From Cytospora piceicola (taxonomy: Eukaryota > Ascomycota > Sordariomycetes > Diaporthales > Cytosporaceae), in NCBI GenBank assembly GCA_023375675.1, contig JALQBC010000038.1, positions 124,001-188,000 of the forward strand: a DNA stretch of 64,000 nt, read 5' to 3'. Shown here piece by piece: positions 33,760 through 44,575 of the stretch (positions within the stretch are counted from its first letter, which is position 1; the number at the start of each line of letters is the position of its first letter). The notes beneath the pieces were generated by a model. It was not told where the DNA came from, did not search any database, and was given only the letters and a program-made list of their open reading frames with translations. The position numbers were made by a program, and so were the translations under genes.

Positions 33760-34420
33760 CTATTTCTCGCTCTCGCCCTCGGTAGCCTCAGCCGCCGCCA
33801 GGACCTTCTTCTCCTCAAGCATCTTTGCCAGCTCGCCGTTCTGGTGCATGGAGACCAGGATATCACAGCCACCGACAAACTCCTTGTCGACATAGAGTTG
33901 CGGGATCGTAGGCCAGTCTGAGTACTCCTTGATACCTGTGCATCCGACACCACGTTAGCTCATGTTCTTCTCACCCCTAGCCTGGCTCTCATGCAATCCA
34001 GAGTCGGATTGTGTAGGTGCGGTTGACTACCCACCTGTTCGCAGCTCGGAATCCTCCAGCACGTTGAAGGCAGCAAACTTGTTGGGGTCGACGCCCTGGA
34101 GACCCAGGATCTGGATGCTCGCCCGCGAGAAGCCGCACTGTGGCGTCTCCGGTGTTCCCTTCATGAACAGTACTACAGGTGCAGAGGCAACGGCCTTGTC
34201 GATAGCTTGTCTGGTAGTATCGGAGAGGAGACGGAGTTGTGCGACGCTCAGCATGGGCGACTTAATGAAGGCGGGTCTGGAGACTCGTGCCGAAACCGGT
34301 CGGGCGGCCTGCCGAAGCAGTTGCTAGAGGAGGGGGAACATGGTGGTTAGTCCTTTGAGCTGCCGGGCGAGGAATGTGATCTGTATTGCTTACTGGGGAG
34401 AGTATTGATCGTGAAAACAT
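33760..34420 (-). CDS. GRX5: Monothiol glutaredoxin 5, mitochondrial
   Basis: Three exons (34420-34394, 34323-34035, 33935-33760) and two introns of 70 and 99 nt give 163 aa. The first exon is only nine codons (MFSRSILSP); its donor GTAAGC and the acceptor CTAG keep frame. The N-terminal 45 residues are Arg/Ser-rich and fit a matrix presequence. The monothiol motif Cys-Gly-Phe-Ser is at 72-75, preceded by [11 protein letters not shown], and followed by WPTIPQLYV and GGCDI, the glutathione-binding features. Grx5 passes [2Fe-2S] clusters from Isu1 to later carriers. The tail is Glu/Lys/Ala-rich. Inference of location rests on the presequence and the family. Confidence 0.96.
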
Positions 34421-36676
34421 AATGGTGGTTGTTTATGTGGTTTCGTTGTTGTATGTACAAAAGAACGAGCACCGGTTTGCGCCGAATTCTGAGTCGCGAC
34501 CGTTATTATCAATGACCCTGCAAGTCTGCTTGACAAATGCGCGGCAGCTCAGAGGCTACTGAAGTCCCGAGGCACCTGGGGTACAGTACATAGATACCTA
34601 GGCTGCTAAGCTGCACACTGTATGATGATGATGTAAGGCTGTGTGGCGCCTGGAGGTCTCCAAGGCAGTGTGTGCCACACCACTTATAAGCCGCTAAGCA
34701 CTAAACGGCTGAACGGTGTGGCTTGTATCAAAAGCATGGACTTCAGGGGCACAACGTCTAGGAGGTTACATGGAGCCTATAACATGGACTGTAGTAATTG
34801 AAATATGCAGAACTCTTCGGTTTAAAGTACTGAACATGGTTACTTAGTTTGATGTGAATGTGCAGTCGTTCAGAAGCCATCTAGCCGAGTTGCAGGCTTA
34901 AATGTTAACAAACTCTTACTTATCCACGACTCGATTCGATCAATTGCCTTCTCACTTATGTACTTAAGTATTGACTCACTTACTTACTTACTCACCCGTC
35001 GACTCCCTCCCCCTGGATCGTGGGAACGTCAAGAGCCATTTCGAATCCGAGATATAGATTTTGCAGGCTACGAATGTCAGGTTCCACATCAAAGGCCCAG
35101 AGTAGAACTTGGGGAGGTGTAGAAGACCTTGGAATGGAGAATGGCTTGAGTTTGGGATGTACGTGGACATATTCGCCCCATATGTTTTCCCGCCTATCGG
35201 CTCGTCCCAAGGGATACCACTTGCCAGACCTCGCAGGTAAAATCTTGGGTAGGTTGCGAAGGTATGTAGTGTCCGTGGCCCGCATTGTGAGAAAAGAGGT
35301 GCTCCCGACGACTTTTAGATGCCGAGTTAGGAGTTTGATAACTTCGTGACCTCGAACTCGTTAAGAGGCAGGTTGGAGAAACCCTGCCGAACTAAAGGCG
35401 TGGCCTGATTGTTTATAAGTCTCAAGGAAGAGTCTAGAACCATGGCCTTGTGATATAGAACGGACATTCGCACCGATATATGCATACCCAGCACTACCTC
35501 CCAGGGGCTATTAGCCTATTACCCTTTCATATAATTGTCTTATATATACTTAGTTATGTATAAGATATCTTAACTTATTATGTATAGTAGCTGTCTTTCT
35601 GGTACTTCTTGGGTCAGCCTATGTGCTACTTAACGAGCACTTGAGATAGATTAGTATACTATCCATTTTATTACTACGAATATCTGTTCTCTTATTATAT
35701 ATACCAAAACACGAAGACTGATGTCCTGATCTGTCCACTCCGGGGTGCTCCGATGTTTCGAGGCCACCGAGGTAACCTTGGAAGGACTCCGGCAGGGAAT
35801 TGAGCAGCACTTATCTTTCTAACTACCTGCCTACTTAAGTAGGTAGGTATGTACAAGTCCCATGGCACCGGTGTGAGGAGAATTTCCATCTTGAAACGCC
35901 CTTTGCGCGTTATACTATCAGCAGCCCCTACGCGAGTACATGCCTTACCTGGGAGCTTATAAAGTCGCCAGATGTGAAGTCACAACACATGAAGGCTTAT
36001 TTTCGCCTAGACCAATAAATAATCTGAGCTGGAATGCTTGATTGATCCTGACTCTTCTGTTTTGAGGATTCGTTGGACTCTGCCATTTTATTGAGCGTCA
36101 TGATGGTATGATGGGATTCGGAAGGAGATGGAATCGTTTTCAATTTATGTAGATTGAAAACATATCCAGTGACATCTAGGAGAAAGTAGGGTTCACTCAA
36201 GCCCTCGAGCTTCATAGACGTTTGGAGAAGTGAGCCTTGCAGCACCGGAGTTGGGATAAGCAAGCCCACTGACAGACAGACTCGTGCCACAAGTGAACAG
36301 CCTGCAAGCTTCGTCGTTTGGCTTCATTATGATATCAAGGCGCTATCTTAGTCTTGGGTATCTAATCCGATGATCGACTCGATCCACGTGTCCATCCATT
36401 GTAAATGGTGCATCTCAGGTGTCATCATCCAGCTGCTTTCAAAATGAGCAACACAAAACTCTGAGCATCATTGCCTTGCCACTTCCTTCTATAATCATTT
36501 TGGGGTTTCCTGTTCTCATTATAATTTCTCCAATTCATCTGCATCAGCTTGTCCGCCGCGGGTAGTCCGGCCGGAAGTCCTTAACCAGCTGTTGCAGTGC
36601 GGCCAGCTGCTCAGGCTTCGCTCCTCCAAGCAGTACCCAGGTCATTAGTAAATTCATCTCATTCCAATCTTCGTAA
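34421..36676. other. Gene-free interval, partly TA-rich
   Basis: No supported gene in 2.2 kb. A 97-codon minus frame (34992-35285) and another at 35997-36290 have no recognisable domain. Bases 35,520-35,700 form a small TpA-rich patch that could be an old mutated repeat. A palindrome of TACCTAGG type appears degenerate near 34591. Confidence 0.4.
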
Positions 36677-38299
36677 TCATCTACGTCCGCGCCTGCCAGG
36701 AGCCTTCACAATTCGACAGTACCCCGCAATATGACCGAACCTGCCACACTCACTGCACTCCTTCAACTCAACGACCTCAATGGAGACTTGGTCGTTCACG
36801 ACCACGGGAGAGGCGGCCATGGCTTTGCAGAGGCCGCTGTGGTTGGCAAACTCGACATGAGCAGTACCGACGTATTTGTTCTTGACCTTGAGAGAAGACA
36901 CCATGCCGAACTGCTCCATGGCTTGACGAAGCAGTGCCTCGGGAGCTCCCTGGATCGGCATCGTGTTTCGAATGAAGCCGCGGGTGGAACCAGGAGTCGG
37001 CCTTGTAGTGGATGGTGGGTTCTTGGGTTGGAGTGTTGGCTTAGGGTTTGCTTCGGGGTCCTGTGAAACGGTTTGCGACTTGTCGTCCTTGCTACTGTCG
37101 GCCTTTTCATTCACGACGTCAGGGCCAACTGTGGCCTTCTGATAAGAAGAATTTCCTGCACCCATGGGTTTCTTGTTTTGTTGTGGGACTGGCAATGCAG
37201 TTGCCTCTTGTGGTTCAGCAGCAGCAGTCGCCTCCTGGTTGCTCTTGATGGGATCATCTCGAGCTGTGGTTTCTGTGGCCTGTGCTTTTGTAGGCTCTGG
37301 CGAGTTCTTCATTTTGAATTTCTTATTCTTCTTGCTCTTGGTATTCTCTTGAGGAGAAAGGGAATTGGCCGATGTGGTTCCGTCCTCATTTGCGGCTTTG
37401 TCGTTGTTGGCTGGGTCGAGGTCCTCAGGATGGTCCTGAGGGTTCTGGGAAGGGGCCCCCCTAGCAGTGACGTTGGGCCCACCAGCCTTGTCCAGCCTCT
37501 TCCGCCTGCCAGAAAACTTGGCGACACACAGTTGGCAAAGGAAAGCTGAACAGTAAGGACACTCGAAAGCTATCAAGCCACGCTTCGCCAAGCAAGCCGA
37601 GCACTTGAACTTCTTCTGCTGTTGGATCTTCTTGCAGAAGTCAGAATGCAGACAGGCAGCAAGCCTCTCATCCTTGGTAACGGAATTCAGCTCCTTCCAT
37701 CGCCGCTGCTGTTTCTCTTTCTCATCTTCATGCTGATGGCTTTTTTGTGTCTCCTTGGCAATAGCTGCATTCCTCTTAGCAGCTCGTTGGGCTGTGAGAC
37801 GAGCTTCCTCTTCCTCTTCACGCCGCCGCCGCTGCTGACGTAAGTTCTCTCTGTACTGTTCCTGCAATCGCCTCAGCTCCTCCACCTCCTCATAGCGAGT
37901 CCGGATGTTCTCGTAGCTGAAATTGAAGTAACTGCGTGACGAGTAGTCAAAGGTGTAACTAGGGGCGAACTCGAACGGAAATTGTTGGAAGAAGTCATAT
38001 GGATCGTCGTTTCCGTCATTACAAGCATCGTCATCGTCATCGTCATCGAAGTTGAAGAATCGAGAGGAGGCTGTTGGGCGAGTGTTGTCATATCGAGATC
38101 GCTTGGATGGATCGGAGAGGGTCTCGTAGGCTAGCTGGAGTCGCTGGAAGCGGGCGGTGGCCTCTTGTTGATTGTCTTGGTTCCTATCGGGGTGGTGGAT
38201 CATGGCCAGTCGACGGAAAGAAGAGGTTATTTCCTGTGAGGAGGCTGATCGCTCAAGCTCGAGCTCAATGTAGTAATCAAAAGTAGGTGCTGGAGGCAT
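36677..38299 (-). CDS. J-domain protein with Cys-rich, RRM-like and zinc-knuckle parts
   Basis: An intronless 540-aa protein. ATG 38299 directly precedes the J domain, so the 14 upstream in-frame codons are excluded. The J domain (about 7-75) has the His-Pro-Asp triad at 36-38, needed to stimulate Hsp70 ATPase. It is followed by an Asp run, an aromatic segment, an Arg/Glu-rich coiled coil, a Cys cluster (CSACLAKRGLIAFECPYCSAFLCQLC, about 245-270), a long Ser/Thr/Pro/Lys-rich linker, a segment reminiscent of an RRM (from TRGFIRNTMP to HVEFANHSGL), and a C-terminal knuckle CSECGRFGHIAGYC. No glycine/phenylalanine region or substrate-binding domain of DnaJ type is present. A role joining Hsp70 to RNA-protein complexes is inferred from the architecture only. 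Confidence 0.88.
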   Translation of the reverse strand: MPPAPTFDYYIELELERSASSQEITSSFRRLAMIHHPDRNQDNQQEATARFQRLQLAYETLSDPSKRSRYDNTRPTASSRFFNFDDDDDDDACNDGNDDPYDFFQQFPFEFAPSYTFDYSSRSYFNFSYENIRTRYEEVEELRRLQEQYRENLRQQRRRREEEEEARLTAQRAAKRNAAIAKETQKSHQHEDEKEKQQRRWKELNSVTKDERLAACLHSDFCKKIQQQKKFKCSACLAKRGLIAFECPYCSAFLCQLCVAKFSGRRKRLDKAGGPNVTARGAPSQNPQDHPEDLDPANNDKAANEDGTTSANSLSPQENTKSKKNKKFKMKNSPEPTKAQATETTARDDPIKSNQEATAAAEPQEATALPVPQQNKKPMGAGNSSYQKATVGPDVVNEKADSSKDDKSQTVSQDPEANPKPTLQPKNPPSTTRPTPGSTRGFIRNTMPIQGAPEALLRQAMEQFGMVSSLKVKNKYVGTAHVEFANHSGLCKAMAASPVVVNDQVSIEVVELKECSECGRFGHIAGYCRIVKAPGRRGRR

Positions 38300-41200
38300 C
38301 TTGACTTGGCTGTAGAGATGAATGATCCATGTACGGTACAAGCTATTTGTATGCTGATGTGGTGCAAGATGTGACGCTTGATTTCGAAGCTCTTGCCTTT
38401 ACTGTCAGTTTATGAATTCAAGAGTACTCTACCCAAATTCGATATTCCTGACTTGGTAGAGTGCCTGCGCAAGTGGGACAGCCACCAGGCACCTCGGGTC
38501 AAGTCGATAAAGACAAACAGCAGGCAGGCCGTTTGCTTGCTTCAAAAATGATGTCCTCGGTCCAATTACAGGTGGACGTGCGCAATTGCCAAGGCCTCCT
38601 GTGTTTTCATTGAATCTTTAATTTCTTTGCTACTCCCCTGCCTATAGGGCGTTTGTAGGAGCTCTGATACCAGAAGCGTCAACTGATCGCGGTGCCGATT
38701 CGGCGAAGTGGGATAGGCACGGTTAAATATGGGTCTGGGGTTAGCGCCAACCGCTGCAAGGTACGAACACATGGGAGTTTTACTAGGGTCGCTTTAAGGC
38801 CCAACACTGACTTCCCGTATCAAAGGAATTTTCAGATGCCAGACTACCCGAAGACGGGGAAGACAAGGCCACAAACCAAGATTTGGTAGCTAAACAAGCC
38901 TACATTTATCTCATTATTTATTTATTTTTGAACAAAAAGGTTTCCTTTTTTGCTTTGAGACGAATACCCCAAGCATCCCAAGCAGGAGTGACATTATACA
39001 AACGGACATAATAAATATCACCGTTGGCAAAAACAGAAGGAGGATGAGAGAGACATGGAACCATGACAACCAACTTTCTGTAAAAGGCAAGACTCGGAAG
39101 GGCTCGGAAAGTAAAACTCTACCTATGTACGAAACCAGTACCAGATACGAATTCGTACTCACCTCCGGAACACATCGATTATCCGACCCTCTCCTGATCT
39201 CGTATCCTATCTCTCGCCCTCCATATGTAACGAATCATTGATGAAGCTGATGTTGGCCAGCACTTTGGCCACTGGCCACATTCCAGGCCATGAAACCGAT
39301 ATGTACTATATCGCGCCTCTCGAGACTACATGGCACCCAGGTAGTTACTTCCATAACACCGGAGGGCCGCGTACGTGGTATCAATGATTAGCTGACACCT
39401 AGGTATCTATAAGGTGCCTCGCCGGATCTGTTGGCCTTGTGAAGCAAGAGCAAGTTGCACGGTAGAGACAATGTATACCTAGGTACTTATAACAGCCTGT
39501 AAGCTACCTAGGTAGGTACATAGGTAGGGCGCGTCAGATCTTCAAGACCTGCATTTTCTGAGAAGGTCCTCAGGGTGACACTTGTCAAGTCCGGCTTTGA
39601 CTTAAATTAGCTCTGAACCCAAAGTATTGACCAAGTCTTGGTCGGTTCCGCGCCTCGGAGGGACAGAGCAAGTGTAACGGAGCCAGAACAGGACGATTAG
39701 CAAGGGCCCGAATTAGCTCAAGGGGATGGCCGACAGCCTGACTCTGGAGAGGAACATTGGTAAGTCCCAGAGGATTCACAAGAGGGATCCCATCGCGAAT
39801 AGCCGAAAGTAGGGGTCACGACTGTTTGCCGCCAAGTCGTGGTTCGTAATGGTACTGTGGCAGTTGAGGTGAAGTTACGGGAGGCAATTGAGGCTCAGCA
39901 AGGTGGATTGTGGAGTGCCAGGAACGCCAAGACACGGATATAAGTGTAGGCTCTCCTTGATTGGCCCATGCATCTGACCTTACCCAGGACATTTTAGTGT
40001 TGAACGGTGTTGCTATTTTGGAATCGGTTGGCTTTATGCCTTGACACTGACTAAGTACCGAGAAATGCAACGCCGGTCTCCTAAATGATCGACCCTGTTT
40101 GAAGATGACGCTGGGTCAGTTGCCGACTCTCAGTTTGCATTGTCCCACGAACCGAAGTTGTTGTCCGGCACGCACGCGCCACAGCCCGCGAAGGCAACCG
40201 AATTCATTGTGGAGAGCCGCCTCGAAGAGAGGCGCACGTTCGTTTGCTATGTCCTACCGGATAGTTTCATGGATGTTGCAAGTGGAACCGAGTGGACTCT
40301 GATGTTGTTCCTTGGTTATTCAGCCGTTGCTCAACCAACCGCTCATCAACATTTGCTATGGCTCCATCGTGGACCATCCAGCCATCGCATTCTGCCATGG
40401 CGCTAAGTGATTTGCAAACTTTGCTAAAAGCAACATACACCTGGGAGGTCTTTCGCATGGCAATGGTAAATTAGAGTGGTAGCGATGTTGGATCAGGATG
40501 ATTGGCTCCTCAAAGCTTTAAATTATAGGTACTACACAGTAGAGACATGGTCGTCACAAGCCGGGGAATAGATGTCACGTTATCGCAGGTCTTAATCACC
40601 CGCACCAGTTGACGACAAGGGTCTGGGCACGGGCCAATCATACCCCTCCCACCCAGGCCACCCTGCCACTGCCTCCTTCCACCCACCACCACTGCCACCT
40701 TGGACAGGCCCCCCCCACAGTCCACAAAGTCCTGTTGATCCCCCAACTGATTACCTAGGTAGTCAGGTAGTGTCTACCAGCGACGTCACGGGCAGCCAAC
40801 TGCGCCACCCCTGGAAGCCTGAAACAACTTCCTTCTCCCAGCCATTTCCTAGCCCGACAGCCCGATCGCCAGCCCGCCAGTCTCGGAGACCCGGCCCCAG
40901 TTCATTATTGTCTTTGTTTGACTGACTGTCCGTTGACCTTGCCGTACGAGCTTTTGCTTTGAACGTCTAACTCTACTTCTGCCAACATCCAGTATTATCC
41001 AGTCCAGTCCAAGCGACATTGTGATTCACCATATCCGCCCGCACCACTATCAACATCAGCAGCACGGGCACTCGCATAGCAGGTGCGGATACACAACGGC
41101 ACACGAGATCCTTGGGACGTAGGGAGTTCAAACCACGAGCCGGCCGTTGTAACTTTTCGAAACGAAACAGCGCGGCACCCCTCGCTCTTGGCGCACTCTC

Positions 41201-41350
41201 GAGGGCTCTAATCGATAGGCGTGCGCGATCGAACCAACACCCTGGACGCAACCCTCACAGATCTACGGTTCACTGTGGGTTTGCATTTGGACAAGAGTCC
41301 GTCCTAGTCCGTCACATCCCCCGGCCGGAGCATTACAATATACAGCAATC
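38300..41350. other. Gene-free interval with TACCTAGGTA palindromes
   Basis: Three kilobases without a supported gene. Short frames near 39585-39779, 40140-40406 and 40267-40458 show no domain. Three exact TACCTAGGTA palindromes occur at 39476, 39505 and 40752. The last 600 bases are C-rich and are probably the promoter and leader of the chitin synthase gene. Confidence 0.5.
39476..39514. repeat. Paired TACCTAGGTA palindromes
   Basis: Two exact copies of the 10-bp palindrome begin at 39476 and 39505. Six more lie at 19438, 24921, 40752, 48849, 52541 and 62387, all outside the coding regions annotated here. Confidence 0.85.
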
Positions 41351-44300
41351 ATGTCGTATAATCGGCTAGGTAAGTTCTCTATCCTCCCTCCCTCCTGTCT
41401 CTCGCGTCATAGACGGCTCGAAGCATTCCTTACCCTGCGGCCTACCCACGTTCCTTTCTTCCCAGACTATAGTCACTCTGTTGGCCGTACAACCTTCACT
41501 TTATTCACCGTCTGCGCTGCGCAACGGATGAGACAACTACAAAAGGCGGGACCTTGTGCCTCGGTTTAGACGACGTATAGATCGTGGTGCAGGCTGCCTT
41601 TACCCAACCTCTTCCTCTCACCTTTTTGGACTTTCCCCTAAGCTCGCTACCAGCCGAGTCTGCATCAGTTCTGCACAGGCCAAGGTCCTAATATTCCATA
41701 TACACAGACGACGAGTACCTCGACCACCAGGTCATGGATCCTCGAGCGCATCGGACGCCCTCGCCGGGCCACCCGCTCCAGCATGGCTACCAACTCGATG
41801 ACCACCCATACAGCCAGCACCCCGAACAAATGCCAATGCCCACAGGCCCGCCTGCCATTGGCAGAACATACAGTCCTGCCGACACTTTGCACTTGCAGAC
41901 AGCTGTGAGTGTGAATCTACAGGCCTTCAGATCCGGACACGGCTAACCTGTGACTACGGTAGCACTCGGCGGATAATCTCGGTGGCCACCCATTCGAACA
42001 GCACACACCCTTCCAGGAATACGCTGTCGACCCCGAAGCGCACCACGATGGGTACTACAACCAGCCTTACGAGCCACGGCCCCTCCCTCCCGCCCCCGAA
42101 GCAGGCTTCGAGCCAGGCTTCGAGCCAAGCTTCGAGCCGGGCTTCGAACCGGGCTTCGAACCAGGTTTTGATTATGATGACCAGAGACCAATGTTAGAGC
42201 ATCAAGACTCTAGTGTGAGCGAAGCCTACAACGGGAACCTTCCAGGGCAGCAGACAGGAGGAGGTATCAAGCGGTGGAAGACTGTGAAGGAGGTCCTGCT
42301 TTACAGAGGAAACTTGGTTCTTGACTGCCCTGTCCCACCAAGACTTCTCAATCAGCTTCCCCACGGCGAACGAGACGAGTTTACGCATATGCGATATTCA
42401 GCAGCCACTTGCGATCCAAACGACTTCTACGAGGAGAACTTCACCCTACGACAGAAGCTTTTCAGCAAGCCTCGACACACAGAACTTTTTATCGTGGTCA
42501 CGATGTACAATGAAGATGAGATCTTGTTCGCCCGTACCATGATCGGCGTATTCAAGAATATTGAGTACATGTGCAAACGGACCGAGAGCAAGACCTGGGG
42601 CAAGGACGCCTGGAAGAAGATTGTAGTATGCATCGTCAGTGATGGTCGTGCGAAGATCAACTCCCGGACGCGGGCCCTCCTTGCCGGTATGGGCGTGTAT
42701 CAAGAAGGAATCGCCAAGCAGCAGGTTAACCACAAAGACGTGACGGCGCACATTTACGAGTACACAACCCAAGTCGGCATGCAGATCAAGAACGATGTCG
42801 TGCAGCTGGTCCCAAAGCAGCAGCCCGTGCAGCTCCTCTTCTGCTTGAAGGAAAAGAACCAGAAGAAAATCAATTCCCATAGGTGGTTCTTCTCAGCCTT
42901 TGGTCGTGTCTTGGACCCCAACATCTGCGTCCTTCTCGACGCAGGCACGAAGCCTGGTGGCAACTCTATTTACCACCTTTGGAAGGCCTTTGACCTCGAG
43001 CCTATGTGTGCTGGTGCTTGTGGAGAGATCAAGGCTATGCTGGGCACTGCTGGCAAGAATCTTCTCAACCCGCTGGTTGCAGCCCAGAATTTCGAGTACA
43101 AGATGAGCAATATTCTGGACAAGCCGCTTGAGTCCGCGTTCGGCTTCATATCGGTGTTGCCGGGTGCCTTCTCAGCATACCGGTATGTTGCTCTTCAGAA
43201 CGACAAGAACGGTCAGGGTCCATTAGAGAAGTACTTTGCCGGTGAGAAGCTTCATGGCGCTGATGCCGGCATTTTCACTGCGAACATGTATCTCGCTGAA
43301 GACCGTATTCTCTGCTTCGAGCTTGTCACAAAGCGGAATTGCCACTGGCTTCTCCATTATGTCAAGTCCGCGAACGGCGAGACTGACGTTCCGGATACCG
43401 TCACTGAGCTTATTCTCCAGCGTCGTCGATGGCTGAACGGTTCCTTCTTCGCTGCCATCTACGCTATTGCGCACTTCTATCAGTTTTTCAGGTCAGATCA
43501 TTCAATGTTGCGGAAGTTGGCATTCTTCGTTGAGTTTGGCTTCAACACAATCAACATGATCTTTGCGTGGTTTGCTATTGGCAACTTCTTCCTAGTTTTC
43601 AAGATCTTAACGACGAGTCTGGGCGACTCAGATCTGCTCGGCAACGTTGGCAAGATTCTTGGTGTTGTATTTGAATGGCTCTACGGAATCTCGCTTATCA
43701 CCTGCTTTGTCCTCTCCATGGGCAACCGTCCAACTGGTTCGGGCAGATACTACATGGCAATGGTTTATTTCTGGGCGATCATATTCGTGTAAGTTCTGAC
43801 CTGCCCTTCATCTACAGAGTCTTTCTTGACTAACCCGTAATCTAGCTACCTCATGTTTGCAGCTGTTTACATTTCTGTAAGAGCCATCCAAGTGGATATC
43901 GCCGACACCAAGAATTTCTCCGTTGGTGAACTGTTCAAGAATAAGATCTTCTATACGTTGATTGTCTCACTTATGTCAACGTATGGTATCTGGCTGATCG
44001 CATCGGTGCTCATGTTTGACCCCTGGCACATGCTCACGTCTTTGGTGCAATATATGCTCCTCACACCAACTTTCACCAATATTCTGAACGTCTACGCCTT
44101 TTGCAACACCCATGATATTTCATGGGGTACCAAGGGCGATGACAAGCCCGATGAGTTGCCATCTATCAGCACCAAGGACGGCCAGGGCAAGACGGATCTT
44201 CCGGACGAAGGCGACTTGAACGCCCAGTACGAGCGCGAGCTGCAGGCATTCGCCCGCAAGCCAGTCAAGGAGGTGAAGCCTCTGACGGCTGCACAGCTGG

Positions 44301-44575
44301 ATGAGAAACAACAGGACTACTACCGAGGTGTTCGTACTGTCGTTGTCTTGTTCTGGATGATCACCAACTTCGCCCTTATCGCGGTCGTATTGAGTGCAGC
44401 CGGACTGGAGAAAATCGGCACGAAAAAGAGCACTTCCTCGGATTTGACGACCTCAGAGACAACCAAGACCACTATCTACATGGCCGTGGTTCTGTACTCG
44501 GTTGCTGCGCTGTCAGGCTTTAAATTCCTGGGCGCAATGTGGTTCCTTGTGGTTCGGATGTTTAGGGGCGTCTGA
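41351..44575 (+). CDS. Chitin synthase (class I/II type)
   Basis: Four exons (41351-41369, 41708-41904, 41963-43788, 43846-44575) encode 923 aa; introns are 338, 58 and 57 nt. Exon 1 is 19 nt (MSYNRL plus one base) and the first intron is unusually long for this genome. The enzyme polymerises UDP-GlcNAc into cell-wall chitin at the plasma membrane. Visible features are the Pro/His-rich N-terminus, the [18 protein letters not shown] start of the catalytic domain, the [12 protein letters not shown] segment, the Q558-R-R-R-W562 motif with LNGSFFA after it, and then seven or so hydrophobic segments to the C-terminus. There is no myosin head, so it is not class V/VII. Class I versus II is not resolved by eye. 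An imperfect repeat encoding Gly-Phe-Glu-Pro lies at about 42108-42170. Confidence 0.96.
42108..42170 (+). repeat. 12-bp in-frame repeat encoding Gly-Phe-Glu-Pro
   Basis: GGCTTCGAGCCA and close variants are repeated about five times in the N-terminal, non-catalytic region of the chitin synthase. One unit is changed to encode Ser-Phe-Glu-Pro. The length is a multiple of 3, so copy-number change would not break the frame. Confidence 0.85.

Noticed and set aside
40267..40458. Minus ORF considered as a transposase remnant
   Set aside because: No DDE residues, helix-turn-helix or inverted repeats around it could be identified.
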